64,000 bases of DNA from contig DASXDT010000006.1 of assembly GCA_036490475.1 (NCBI GenBank), positions 558,001 to 622,000 of the forward strand. Reading direction: 5' to 3'. The notes under the pieces were generated by a model. The model saw only the letters and a list, made by a program, of their open reading frames with translations. It searched no databases and was not told the origin of the DNA. The translations under genes and the position numbers were made by a program. Below, one piece after another: positions 48,510 through 57,953 of this stretch. Origin of the DNA: Candidatus Tumulicola sp. (GTDB taxonomy: Bacteria > Vulcanimicrobiota > Vulcanimicrobiia > Vulcanimicrobiales > Vulcanimicrobiaceae). The stretch's first letter is position 1, and every line of letters begins with the position of its first letter.

Positions 48510-51500
48510 ATGGATCAAGGATATTATCGCTATCCGACTATTGCCGGAGGCCGGATCGTCTTCGTGTGTGAGGACGACATATGGAGCGTTCCCGCCGGCG
48601 GGGGAACGGCCGCCCGCCTAACCGCCAGCTTTGGAAGTTGTTCGTTCCCTAGGCTGTCACCCGACGGCAGTACGATCGCGTTCGTTTCGACCGATGACGG
48701 TACGCCCGAAGTGTATTCGATGTCCGCGGACGGCGGCCAAGCGCGCCGTTTAACCTTTCTTGGATCCTCCTACGCCTCCGTATGCGGATGGAGCGTCGAC
48801 GGACGCGAGATCTACTTCCTGGCTAACCCGACGACGTGGGACGAACAGCCGCGCGCGTTCGCAGTCGTTGCGGGCGAGTTACCGCGCGAACTGAATCTCG
48901 GACACGTGCGATCGATTTTACCGATCGGCGAAAAAGGCTTCGCGATCGGGCGCAACGCGACCGACCCGGCGCGTTGGAAGCGCTATCGCGGTGGAACGGC
49001 CGGCGAAATTTGGGTCGACGCCGAGGGAAGCGGAACGTTCTCGAAACTTCCCTTGCCGAACGGGAACCCGACCTGGCCGATGCCGGTCGCCGATCGCATT
49101 TACTTCTTAGCCGATCACGAAGGCATCGGCAACATTTATTCGTGCGCGTTCGACTGTGCCGACGTTCGCCGGCACACGCACGAGCCCGAATATTACGCTC
49201 GATTCCCCTCTACCGACGGCGAGCGCATCGTGTATTCGGCCGGCGGTGAGATCGCGTGTTTGGACGCCGCGACCAACGAAGTGCGCCGCATTTCGATCTC
49301 GACGCCCTCGACGGCGCCTCAAACGATTCGCCGCTTCGAAGAGGCCTCCGAATCGCTCGAGCATTTCGCACCGCATCCCGACGGAACGCGCTTGGCCTTC
49401 GTGTCGCGTGGCCAAGCGTTTGCGATGCCACTGTTCGACGGCGCGGTAACGCATCACGGGCCGGGAAGCAAAGCGCGGACGCGTCTGACCGAGTGGCTAC
49501 ACGACGGAAAGCGTTTCGCCACCGTGACGGATATTAACGGATACGAACAGATCGCCATTTACAATACCGGCTCGACCGGCGCACCGAAATTGGTCACGAC
49601 CGGGGACATCGGTCGCGTTACCGATCTCAAGTGCTCGCCGACATCCGACGTGATCGCCTTCGCAAATCACCGGCACGAGCTGTGCTTCGTGGATGCCGAC
49701 GACGGTAAGGTGCGCGTGGTCGATACGTCCCCGTCGCGTCGTATCCTAGACTTGGCGTTTTCGCCCGACGGCCGCTACCTAGCGTACGTATGGTGGCCGG
49801 CGCCCGAAACCTCGATCCTCCGCGTCGTGAAGGTGCGTTCGGGCAAAGTTCGCGACGTGACGACGGCGTTGCGAACGGACAAGTCTCCCTCGTGGGATCC
49901 CGAGGGCAAGTATCTGTATTTCATCTCGACGCGCGATTTCAATCCGGTGTACGACGCGCTGCAATTCGAGTTGAGCTTCCCGCAGGCGGGCCGCCCGTTC
50001 GCGGTGACCTTGCGCGAAGAAGTGCCGTCGCCGTTCGTGCCGGCGGCCAAACCGATCCATCGCGACCACGAGCACGATCGCGACGACAAAAAAGTAGATA
50101 AGCCGGCCGATATCGACATCGATTTCGACGGCATCACCGGACGCGTGTTAGGCTTTCCGGTCGACGAAGCCGATTACGGGCAGATCGTTGCGGTGCGCGG
50201 ACGCGTGTTATTCACGCGCTTCGACATCAACGCGATCAAGCCGGTGCGACGCGAGGACCTCGATGACGATTCGAGCGGAACGTTACTGGCATACGACTTC
50301 GAGCAACAGCGTTCGGCGACGATCGCGACGCAATGCGACGAGATCCGGTTGGGAGCCGATGGGCGTACGTTGATGTATCGCGGCGACGATAAGCTGCGCG
50401 CGATCGACGCGCTCGGGGACTTACCTGAAGAAGGCGACGAGCCGAAGCCACCGTCGGAGCCTGGTCGCAAGAGCGGATGGATCGACTTAGAGCGCGCGCA
50501 CGTCGAAATCGAGCCGCGCGACGAGTGGGCGCAAATGTACCGCGAAGCGTGGCGGCTGCAGACCGAACAGTTCTGGGTCGAAGACATGAGCGACATCGAT
50601 TGGGACCGCGTGTTCGACCGCTACAATGCGGTGCTGCCGCGCGCTCGTACCCGTGGCGATCTGTCGGATCTCATCTGGGAAATGCAAGGCGAGCTCGGCA
50701 CGTCGCACGCATACGAGTACGGTGGCGACTATCGCGTACCGCCGCAGTATCAGCGCGGCTTCTTGGGCGCGGATCTAACGTGGGACGACGATCGCGACGG
50801 ATACCGGATCGACCGGATCTATCGCGGCGACTCGTGGAATCGCGAAGTCGATTCGCCGCTGGCCGAACCGGGCTTAGCGATTCACGAAGGCGACACCGTC
50901 GTCGCAATCGGCGGCAAACGATTGTCGCGCGATGTTCCCCCCGGGCGGTTACTCGTGAACGCGGCCGGCAAGCACGTGTCGCTGAGCATCGCGCCGCGCA
51001 AGGGCGACGAGCGCACCGTGCTGGTCAAGGCGCTCGAACGCGAAAATGCGTTGCGCTATCGCGCCTGGGTCGAAACGAATCGTGCGTTCGTACACGAGCG
51101 CACCAACGGTCGCGTCGGGTACCTCCACATTCCGGATATGGGTCCGTGGGGGTTCTCCGAGTTTCATCGCGGATATCTCGGCGAGTTCAACCGCGATGGT
51201 TTGCTCGTGGACGTGCGCTTCAACCGCGGCGGGCACATCTCGCCGCTGTTGCTCGAAAAACTCGCGCGCAAGCGCGTGGGATACGATCTGCCGCGCTACG
51301 GCGCCCCGGTTCCGTATCCGCCCGAATCGGTTGCCGGCCCGATCGTTGCGATGACCAATCAATACGCGGGTTCCGATGGGGACATCTTCAGCCACTGCTT
51401 CAAGCTGTACAAGCTGGGGCCGCTCGTCGGCAAACGCACCTGGGGTGGCGTTATCGGCATCGATCCGTACCATCACTTGGTCGACGGTACGTTGACCACG

Positions 51501-51725
51501 CAACCCGAATACTCGTTCTGGTTCGTCGACGCCGGATGGGGGGTCGAGAACTACGGAACCGATCCGGATTACGACGTCGACATCGCACCCCACGACTATC
51601 GCGACGGCAACGACCCGCAAATGGAGCTAGCGCTGCAACTGATGGAGAAGGCGCTCGGAGAACGGCGTGAAGTGAAGCCCGACCTCTCGACGCGTCCGTC
51701 GCTGCCGTTGCCGACTCTGACGTGA
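48510..51725 (+). CDS. tricorn-type protease (family S41)
   Basis: A 1071-residue cytosolic protease homologous to archaeal tricorn. Residues about 1-300 and 300-640 are beta-propellers (blades such as YRYPTIAGGRIVFVCEDDIWSV, FPRLSPDGSTIAFVSTDDGTPEV, DLAFSPDGRYLAYVWW). A core domain has DLIWEMQGELGTSHAYEYGGDY (catalytic His), a PDZ-like domain follows (IHEGDTVVAIGGKRL), and the S41 active site is TNQYAGSDGDIFSHCFK with nucleophile Ser and oxyanion Asp, then GKRTWGGVIG. It trims peptides downstream of the proteasome or other proteases in known cases. The stop overlaps the next start (GTGA). Confidence 0.95.
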   Translation: MDQGYYRYPTIAGGRIVFVCEDDIWSVPAGGGTAARLTASFGSCSFPRLSPDGSTIAFVSTDDGTPEVYSMSADGGQARRLTFLGSSYASVCGWSVDGREIYFLANPTTWDEQPRAFAVVAGELPRELNLGHVRSILPIGEKGFAIGRNATDPARWKRYRGGTAGEIWVDAEGSGTFSKLPLPNGNPTWPMPVADRIYFLADHEGIGNIYSCAFDCADVRRHTHEPEYYARFPSTDGERIVYSAGGEIACLDAATNEVRRISISTPSTAPQTIRRFEEASESLEHFAPHPDGTRLAFVSRGQAFAMPLFDGAVTHHGPGSKARTRLTEWLHDGKRFATVTDINGYEQIAIYNTGSTGAPKLVTTGDIGRVTDLKCSPTSDVIAFANHRHELCFVDADDGKVRVVDTSPSRRILDLAFSPDGRYLAYVWWPAPETSILRVVKVRSGKVRDVTTALRTDKSPSWDPEGKYLYFISTRDFNPVYDALQFELSFPQAGRPFAVTLREEVPSPFVPAAKPIHRDHEHDRDDKKVDKPADIDIDFDGITGRVLGFPVDEADYGQIVAVRGRVLFTRFDINAIKPVRREDLDDDSSGTLLAYDFEQQRSATIATQCDEIRLGADGRTLMYRGDDKLRAIDALGDLPEEGDEPKPPSEPGRKSGWIDLERAHVEIEPRDEWAQMYREAWRLQTEQFWVEDMSDIDWDRVFDRYNAVLPRARTRGDLSDLIWEMQGELGTSHAYEYGGDYRVPPQYQRGFLGADLTWDDDRDGYRIDRIYRGDSWNREVDSPLAEPGLAIHEGDTVVAIGGKRLSRDVPPGRLLVNAAGKHVSLSIAPRKGDERTVLVKALERENALRYRAWVETNRAFVHERTNGRVGYLHIPDMGPWGFSEFHRGYLGEFNRDGLLVDVRFNRGGHISPLLLEKLARKRVGYDLPRYGAPVPYPPESVAGPIVAMTNQYAGSDGDIFSHCFKLYKLGPLVGKRTWGGVIGIDPYHHLVDGTLTTQPEYSFWFVDAGWGVENYGTDPDYDVDIAPHDYRDGNDPQMELALQLMEKALGERREVKPDLSTRPSLPLPTLT

Positions 51726-53230
51726 TCCCGGCCCGGCCCACAGGCGATGCGACGCGTTTGCGTCGCCTGTGCGGCTTGGCGGCGTTCCTGCTACCGGCGA
51801 TCGCCTATATCGCCGGCGCTTCGCACGAGCCCGCCGCGTGGGACACAGCCGAATTACAAGGCGTGCCCTATATCATGGGCATCGCGCATCCGACCGGCTT
51901 CCCATTCTACGTTTTACTCGGGTATGTATGGTCGCACGTGCTCGCGTTCGACTCGATCGCGTTCCGTCTCAACGCTTTGTGTGGAGTCGCCGGTGCGATT
52001 ACCGCGTTAGCGGGCTATCTGGTCGCGCTCGAATTCGATGCGTGGCCACCGGTTGCGATGGTCGCTGCGTGGTGGTTTGCATTCGTCGAAGTCGTTTGGT
52101 CGCATTCGGTGCGTGCCGAAGCGCAGGTCGTTGCGGTAACGTGCGCCGCGCTCGCAATGCTGTCGTTCTTGCGATGGATGCGCAGCGGATCGGCAGCCGC
52201 GTTCGTGATGGCGTGGCTGCTATTCGGACTTGGCGTCGCATCCCATCCGAACGCGATATGGATCGCACCGGCGATGGTCGTGGGATGTTGTATCGCAGCG
52301 CAAAGGCCGTCGGGGCGACTCGCTTTGCTCGGTGGCGCAGTGGCGATCGCCGCCATCGGGCTATATCTGTATCTACCGTTACGCTCGGCGTATGTCGTGG
52401 CGCACGGACTCGATCCGACGCACGTCTTACGCGGTGCTGCCGGCGGTATTTTTTGGAATTACAACGATCCCAGCACCGCGACCGGCCTGTTCGCCGAGTT
52501 GAGCGGAAGCCAGTCCGGTGCGCCGGGGTATGCGTTGGCGTCGCTCAATCCACTGCGTCTGCAAGACGCGCTCTTGGCGTTTTTTGAAGCGATCGGCACA
52601 GGCTTCGGAGCGTTCGCGCTGATCGCGGTCGCTGTGGGCGCGGTCGCGATGTGGAAGCGCGATTGGAAAAGAACTGCCGTCCTCGTCTTCGCATGTTTGG
52701 CGGCGCTCGTTTTCTCCGTGACGTATGCGAACGAAGCCGATGTGTTCCGTTACCGGTTGTTGGGTACTTGGCTCGCCGTACCGTTGCTCGCGGCCGCATT
52801 GCCGAACCCGGTCGCGGCCGGCCGGCGATACGCGCTGCTGGGCGTTGCATATCTCGTTTTTCTATCGATCGGCGCCGGCAACGCGCTGTACGCGCGACGA
52901 AGTTATTTTCAGCACCGTAGTGGCGAGGGCGGCCGGTGGATCATCAACGCAGTGCGTCGGTACGTTCCACCCGGAGGTGTGGTGATCGTCGACGGCTGGT
53001 TGGACGCGACATCGTTAGGATACGGCGCCTACGCCGACCGTTCGCTGCCCGGACGCATCGTCGTTTCGGGTTATAACGCAGGGGACACGGGCCTCTATAC
53101 CGTGTGGGCGAGCCAACGACCGGTGTTCGTTCTGACGAATCCGCAGAATATACCGCTCGTTCCGGGCGCGATCGGCGTCGCCCGGCTCGACGCGTATCAC
53201 GAGCTGTTCCGCATCCGGCACTTACCATGA
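51722..53230 (+). CDS. DUF2723-family membrane protein (GT-C-like)
   Basis: A 502-residue protein with about ten hydrophobic segments. Its N-terminus has the DUF2723 pattern: a first-helix exit with AAWDTAELQGVPYIMGIAHP, then TGFPFYVLLGYVW, where the acidic DxxE-like pair after the first membrane helix mirrors GT-C glycosyltransferases. Later loops carry LYLPLRSAYV and VWASQRPVFVLTN. It probably transfers a sugar or mannosyl group from a lipid carrier at the outer face of the membrane, which is inferred. It overlaps tricorn upstream (GTGA) and the GT39-type gene downstream (ATGA). Confidence 0.85.
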   Translation: MIPARPTGDATRLRRLCGLAAFLLPAIAYIAGASHEPAAWDTAELQGVPYIMGIAHPTGFPFYVLLGYVWSHVLAFDSIAFRLNALCGVAGAITALAGYLVALEFDAWPPVAMVAAWWFAFVEVVWSHSVRAEAQVVAVTCAALAMLSFLRWMRSGSAAAFVMAWLLFGLGVASHPNAIWIAPAMVVGCCIAAQRPSGRLALLGGAVAIAAIGLYLYLPLRSAYVVAHGLDPTHVLRGAAGGIFWNYNDPSTATGLFAELSGSQSGAPGYALASLNPLRLQDALLAFFEAIGTGFGAFALIAVAVGAVAMWKRDWKRTAVLVFACLAALVFSVTYANEADVFRYRLLGTWLAVPLLAAALPNPVAAGRRYALLGVAYLVFLSIGAGNALYARRSYFQHRSGEGGRWIINAVRRYVPPGGVVIVDGWLDATSLGYGAYADRSLPGRIVVSGYNAGDTGLYTVWASQRPVFVLTNPQNIPLVPGAIGVARLDAYHELFRIRHLP

Positions 53231-54741
53231 GGCCACGAACGGACCGCATTGCATGGATCGCGGCCGCAATCGTGTTCGTCGTGCACGCGGCCGGCAATCC
53301 GCACTACGGCTTCTTCCGCGACGAACTCTATTTCATTATTTGCGGGTTCCATCCAGCCTGGGGCTATGTGGATCAACCGCCGCTAACGCCGTTGCTAGCC
53401 GCCGGCTCGCAGTCGTTCGGGCACTCGCTGTTTCTCTTGCGTTTGATTCCAGCGGCGTTCGCCGGCGCCGGCGCTTATGTGACGTGCCGCCTCGCAGCCG
53501 AGTTAGGAGGCGACGCGTTCGCCGAGGCCGTGGCGGCGCTGACATACGGCTTTGCGGGCGTGCTCATGGCCTTCGGCACGAAGGTCGGCCCGGACATGGC
53601 GGGCCTGTGGCTGTGGCCGCTCATCGCACTCTACGCGATACGCATCGTCCGCGGCGTAGATCCACGCTGGTGGCTGGCGGCGGGCATCGCAGCCGGCGTA
53701 GCGTTCGAAACAAAGTACACGGTGGTGTTTTTTGCGCTCGCGCTCGTCGTGGGATTGTTACTCACACCGCACCGGCGCGTGCTATTTACGGGCTGGTTCG
53801 CCGCCGGCATCGGCGTAGCTGCGTCGATCGGATTGCCGAACGTTGCATGGCAAGCGTTCCATCATTTTCCGATGTACGAGTTGCTCAAGAACGGCCACGA
53901 CGACAAGAACGTCCACGCGTCACCGGTTCTGTACGTCTTTCAACAGCTGCTGATTACGAATTTGCTTCTGTGGCCGGTGTGGGTCATCGGATTGATCGCG
54001 CTACTTCGCGACGCCGGCGTCCGGTTTCTCGGATACGCCTACGTGCTGCTGATGTTGATGATGCTCGTACTCGGCGGCAAAGACTACTATCCCGGCGACA
54101 TCTATCCGATCCTGATCGCGGCGGGTGCGGTGGCGATTGCGGGATGGGTGCGACGGCCGGTTTGGCGCGCGGTCGTCGTGGTCTACGTCGTCGCCGGCGG
54201 ACTGATCTTCACGCCGTTCAGCTTGCCGATACTGCCCGAGAATGCGATGGCGGCGTACGATGCGCACGTCGAAAACGCTCTCGGAGTTCATAAGTCGATG
54301 CTGCAAAACGAGAAAGGCGCGACCGCGACGCTCCCAAACGATTGGGCCGATATGCACGGCTGGCCGGAGCTCGCGCAGCAAGTCGCCACGGTGTATTACA
54401 GTCTGCGATCTGACGAGCAGGCGCGTGCCGGCATTTTTGCGAGCAATTACGGAGAGGCGTCCGCGATCAACTTCTTCGGACCTGCGTATGGACTGCCGAC
54501 CGCAGTCTCGGGTCATAATAATTACTGGCTCTGGGGTCCGCACGGCTACGACGGCTCGGTGCTAATCGAAGTAGGCGGACACTGTTTCGCCGACGGCCAT
54601 ATCTATGCCAGCGCCATCGAAGCCGGACACTTCGACAACCCGTGGACGATGTCGTACGAGCAACACCAGCCGATCACCATTTGCCGCCGCCCCACGATGA
54701 CGCTCCAAGCGTTGTGGCCGCAACTGAAAAACTACAACTAG
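53227..54741 (+). CDS. GT39/ArnT-like membrane glycosyltransferase
   Basis: A 504-residue polytopic protein from the ATG at 53227, which overlaps the upstream stop. The first luminal loop has NPHYGFFRDELYFIICG with the RDE metal/sugar-phosphate acid, and YVDQPPLTPLLA follows, which is the pmt_2 (dolichyl-phosphate mannosyltransferase-like) signature. Membrane helices continue to about residue 370, then a C-terminal soluble domain (AGIFASNYGEASAINFFGPAYG, SGHNNYWLWGPHGYDG). It is probably a polyprenyl-phosphate-sugar transferase acting on a lipid, glycan or protein. With the DUF2723 protein it makes a two-enzyme pair. Confidence 0.9.
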   Translation: MRPRTDRIAWIAAAIVFVVHAAGNPHYGFFRDELYFIICGFHPAWGYVDQPPLTPLLAAGSQSFGHSLFLLRLIPAAFAGAGAYVTCRLAAELGGDAFAEAVAALTYGFAGVLMAFGTKVGPDMAGLWLWPLIALYAIRIVRGVDPRWWLAAGIAAGVAFETKYTVVFFALALVVGLLLTPHRRVLFTGWFAAGIGVAASIGLPNVAWQAFHHFPMYELLKNGHDDKNVHASPVLYVFQQLLITNLLLWPVWVIGLIALLRDAGVRFLGYAYVLLMLMMLVLGGKDYYPGDIYPILIAAGAVAIAGWVRRPVWRAVVVVYVVAGGLIFTPFSLPILPENAMAAYDAHVENALGVHKSMLQNEKGATATLPNDWADMHGWPELAQQVATVYYSLRSDEQARAGIFASNYGEASAINFFGPAYGLPTAVSGHNNYWLWGPHGYDGSVLIEVGGHCFADGHIYASAIEAGHFDNPWTMSYEQHQPITICRRPTMTLQALWPQLKNYN

Positions 54742-54805
54742 ACGGGACGAGCGTTCCAGCGCGAGGTGCCAGGCCTTTCGCGGCTAGCCCTAAAACGAAC
54801 CAATC

Positions 54806-55183
54806 GTGCGATATCTTCTTTTGGCGATGCTGGCGGTTGGCGTGGCGACCGCGTTCGCGAGCGCCGACCCGGATCAAACCGCGGGATCGAACATCACGGT
54901 GACGAGCTGCCATGCGCAACTCGACCCGCCGCCGTTGCGTATCATCTATAAAAATACGGCTCCGCAAACCGTTACCGAAGTCGACTTCGACGTGCGCACT
55001 CCGGTCGGTCTCCTTACGTCGGTGCGCGACAAAGGCAAGATTGCCAACGGCGCGACCATCAATCACGTGTTCGCGTTGCCGAACGGAAGCTCGCCGCTCG
55101 GCTTGAGCCAGGTGAAATGCGAGGTCACGCTCGTGAAATACGCCGACGGCACGGTTTGGCCGAGCCCGTCACCGTCGCCCTAG
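54806..55183 (+). CDS. small secreted protein with Pro/Ser tail
   Basis: A 125-residue protein starting at GTG with a signal peptide (MRYLLLAMLAVGVATAFASA). The mature beta-rich part has two cysteines (TVTSCHAQL and VKCEV) that may pair, a NTAPQTVTEVDFDVRTPVG strand typical of small immunoglobulin-like domains, and ends in WPSPSPSP. I do not recognise a family. It is 64 nt after the GT39-type gene and 33 nt before tag on the same strand. Confidence 0.6.
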   Translation: MRYLLLAMLAVGVATAFASADPDQTAGSNITVTSCHAQLDPPPLRIIYKNTAPQTVTEVDFDVRTPVGLLTSVRDKGKIANGATINHVFALPNGSSPLGLSQVKCEVTLVKYADGTVWPSPSPSP

Positions 55184-55216
55184 ATAACGCGCAAATCGTC
55201 GTGAATGGGAGCCGTC

Positions 55217-55849
55217 ATGGACGATCTACAGCGCTGTAGCTGGGCGCGCAGCGACGAGATGAAGCGCTACCACGACCTGGAATGGGGCGTCCCGGTCCGC
55301 GACGATCGAACGCTGTTCGAGTTCCTTACGCTCGAAGGCGCGCAAGCCGGTTTGAGTTGGGAAACGATCTTGCGCAAACGCGACCGGTACCGCACCGTCT
55401 TCAACGAATTCGAACCCGAACGCGTCGCGCGTATGCGATCCACAACGATCGAGAAGATCCTCACCGATCCGGGTATCGTGCGCAATCGTGCCAAGGTGCT
55501 TTCGACCGTTTCGAATGCCAAGGCGTTTCTGGAGGTCGCACGCGAGCACGGTTCGTTTGCCGCCTTCGTTTGGCCGTTCGTCGGCGATCGCACGCAAGTC
55601 AACGCACCAGAAACATCGGCCGATCTACCCGTCACCAGCGACGAGGCGATCGCACTGAGCAAAGCGCTTCTTTCGCTTGGTTTCAAGTTCGTCGGTCCGA
55701 CGATCTGTTATTCGTTCATGCAAGCCGTCGGGCTCGTCAACGACCACCTAACGTCGTGCTTTCGCTTTGCGGAGCTGACGGATCGATCGAGTGCAGCAGT
55801 TGCTGGTACGCGCGGGCGGAAAGGCCGCCGGGGCGCAGCGGCTCGATAA
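55217..55849 (+). CDS. tag: DNA-3-methyladenine glycosylase I
   Basis: A roughly 210-residue Tag that excises 3-methyladenine. It keeps the four zinc-snap ligands (Cys7 and His19 near the N-terminus in RCSWA and YHDLEWG; His177 and Cys181 in GLVNDHLTSCF), FLTLEGAQAGLSWETIL and KFVGPTICYSFMQAVG. The ATG at 55217 follows a GGAG Shine-Dalgarno and is preferred to the in-frame ATG at 55205. The basic C-terminal tail (GTRGRKGRRGAAAR) extends past the usual end and overlaps the convergent esterase gene by 113 bp. Confidence 0.95.
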   Translation: MDDLQRCSWARSDEMKRYHDLEWGVPVRDDRTLFEFLTLEGAQAGLSWETILRKRDRYRTVFNEFEPERVARMRSTTIEKILTDPGIVRNRAKVLSTVSNAKAFLEVAREHGSFAAFVWPFVGDRTQVNAPETSADLPVTSDEAIALSKALLSLGFKFVGPTICYSFMQAVGLVNDHLTSCFRFAELTDRSSAAVAGTRGRKGRRGAAAR

Positions 55850-56621
55850 TATCGTGCGATAGCGGCAAGCCGCGAATCGTTTCCCATTCCACCGCGTCGG
55901 GACGACGCTCGGACCAACGGTCGAAGAGCGTTCGAGTTGCACGGTTGTTGACGCTGGTCTCGCTCAGGTTGTTCACCAAAAGGATTCGCGCCGCTCGAGG
56001 GGCGCTACTTGCCGCGTCGCGTAGAACCTCCGACGCGATGTTCAACGCGTACGCGATCGAGTGCGTCGCGTAGCGCGGATATCCGTGCTCCGGCGTGTGA
56101 CGGCCGCGCTGAATGGGATCCCACCATGCGAAGAAATTCGGGAGGCGAAGGACGAGTGCGCTCAGCGTCGGCGTCAGTGCACGCGGAAGCCACGCGATGC
56201 CGAGAAACGGTGCGATCGCAACGCATCGTTCGACGTCGAACCGCTGCGCCGCCCAAGCGGTCAATAAACCGCCGAGCGAAAATCCCGCAATCGTGACGCG
56301 CGACCCCAGTTCGCTTGCGACCGCGACGCACTCCGCGACGGCCTCCAACAATTCGTCAGGGCGAAGCCGTTCGAGCGACGTCGACATGCGATCGGCGTGT
56401 CCGTGGCGCGGCAGCCGCGGAACAACGACGTTATAACCCCGCGCGTGCAGGCCGTCCGCATAACGTACGAACTGCGCCGGGGTTGCGGTGAGACCGTGGA
56501 GCAACAACGCCACGCGCTCGCGCGGACCGTCGTGCAGTCGCACGATCGTACGGCCGTTCGTTTCGACGGCGGCGTGATCGCGCTCCAACAGGCGTTCGAG
56601 TCGTGGCCAAGAGGTGGGCAA
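55737..56621 (-). CDS. alpha/beta hydrolase (esterase/lysophospholipase-like)
   Basis: A roughly 294-residue hydrolase. VALLLHGLTATPAQF forms the oxyanion region, YNVVVPRLPRHGHAD follows, and IAGFSLGGLL is the nucleophile elbow. A candidate acid lies in ILLVNNLSETSVNN and the His in GLPLSHDII. The start is taken as TTG at 56621, which has an AAGGA Shine-Dalgarno, because the longer frame to 56765 would run past the rocD start. Substrate is unknown. Its C-terminal 113 bp overlap the 3' end of tag on the other strand. Confidence 0.85.
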   Translation of the reverse strand: MPTSWPRLERLLERDHAAVETNGRTIVRLHDGPRERVALLLHGLTATPAQFVRYADGLHARGYNVVVPRLPRHGHADRMSTSLERLRPDELLEAVAECVAVASELGSRVTIAGFSLGGLLTAWAAQRFDVERCVAIAPFLGIAWLPRALTPTLSALVLRLPNFFAWWDPIQRGRHTPEHGYPRYATHSIAYALNIASEVLRDAASSAPRAARILLVNNLSETSVNNRATRTLFDRWSERRPDAVEWETIRGLPLSHDIIEPLRPGGLSARAYQQLLHSIDPSAPQSESTTLGGR

Positions 56622-56730
56622 GAGGGGCGTCCTTAAGTCAAAACACTCAGTGTTCCTCGAACGCGGGCGCAGCGCGCCCCCGCGGTCCCGGCCGACCAGC
56701 CGGTAAACACAAGCGGCGCCACGGAACGAT

Positions 56731-57942
56731 ATGGACACGATTTCAAGCCGCAGCCGCGAATTCATCGAACTCGAAGACCGCTATGGGGCCCACAATTACG
56801 AGCCGCTCGACTTGGTCGTCGACCGTGCCGAGGGCATTTGGCTGTACGACGTCGATGGAAAACGCTATCTCGACTGCGTGAGTGCGTACTCTGCCGTCAA
56901 TCAGGGGCACGGACACCCGCGGATCCTCGCCGCGCTTGAGGCGCAAGCGCGCAAAGTAACGTTAACCTCGCGGGCGATGCGTAACGATCGGCTGCCGGGC
57001 TTCCTCGAAAAATTGACGCGCCTATGCGGATTCGACATGGCGTTGCCCACCAACACCGGCGTCGAGGCGGTCGAAACCGCCATCAAACTCGCTCGCCGCT
57101 GGGGCTACGACGTCAAAGGCATCGAGCCGGATGCGGCTGAGATCGTCGTCTTTTCGAATAATTTTCACGGGCGTACGATGTCGGCGATCAGCGCCAGTAC
57201 GACGCCGCAGTATCGCAAGAGCTTCGGACCATTCGTCCCCGGCTTCGTGTCGGTGCCGTTCGGCGACATCGACGCGCTCGAACGCGCCCTTTCGCCGCGC
57301 ACGTGCGCCGTACTGATCGAACCGATTCAAGGCGAAGGCGGCGTCAACGTTCCGCCCGACGGATTTATCAAGCGTGCTTGGGCCTTATGCCGCGAGCATC
57401 AAGCGTTGCTGCTCGCCGACGAGATCCAAACCGGATTCGGTCGAACCGGCGACATGTTCGCCTTTGCGCACGATAACATCAAGCCCGATGTCTTGATCGT
57501 CGGGAAAGCGCTGGGCGGCGGATTTTACCCGGTGTCGGCTACCCTTGCTTCGGAACCGATCATGAGCTTGTTCGGTCCGGGCGATCACGGCAGCACATTC
57601 GGCGGCAACCCGTTGGGCTGTGCGGTCGCCGAGGCGGCACTCGACGTCATCGTCGACGAAAATCTCGCCGCTCGTGCACGCTATGCCGGAGCGTCGATCA
57701 TGCAGGGCTTGCGCGCGATGCGCTCGCCGCTGATCGTCGAAGTTCGCGGACGCGGGTTGTTGATCGGGATCGAGTTAACCATTCCGGCGCATCGCGTGTC
57801 GGATGAGCTGCTCGAACGTGGCATCGCTGCAAAAGACACGCAGGAAACGGTCTTACGCATCGCGCCGCCGTTGGTGATCGACGATGCCGCCGTCGAGTTG
57901 CTGCTCGACGGCGTCCACCAGGCACTCACGGCGCTGGCCTAA
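56731..57942 (+). CDS. rocD: ornithine aminotransferase
   Basis: A 403-residue PLP-dependent class III aminotransferase converting ornithine to glutamate-5-semialdehyde. NYEPLDLVVDRAEGIWLYDVDG and YSAVNQGHGHPRI are typical of ornithine aminotransferase. The cofactor region shows PTNTGVEAVETAIKLAR, NNFHGRTMSAISAS, ADEIQTGFGRTGDMFA and the Schiff-base Lys in VGKALGGGFYPVSA. HGSTFGGNPLGCAVA completes the active site. N-acetylornithine aminotransferase is less likely from the N-terminal block. Confidence 0.94.
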   Translation: MDTISSRSREFIELEDRYGAHNYEPLDLVVDRAEGIWLYDVDGKRYLDCVSAYSAVNQGHGHPRILAALEAQARKVTLTSRAMRNDRLPGFLEKLTRLCGFDMALPTNTGVEAVETAIKLARRWGYDVKGIEPDAAEIVVFSNNFHGRTMSAISASTTPQYRKSFGPFVPGFVSVPFGDIDALERALSPRTCAVLIEPIQGEGGVNVPPDGFIKRAWALCREHQALLLADEIQTGFGRTGDMFAFAHDNIKPDVLIVGKALGGGFYPVSATLASEPIMSLFGPGDHGSTFGGNPLGCAVAEAALDVIVDENLAARARYAGASIMQGLRAMRSPLIVEVRGRGLLIGIELTIPAHRVSDELLERGIAAKDTQETVLRIAPPLVIDDAAVELLLDGVHQALTALA

Positions 57943-57953
57943 AGCCACGCCCC

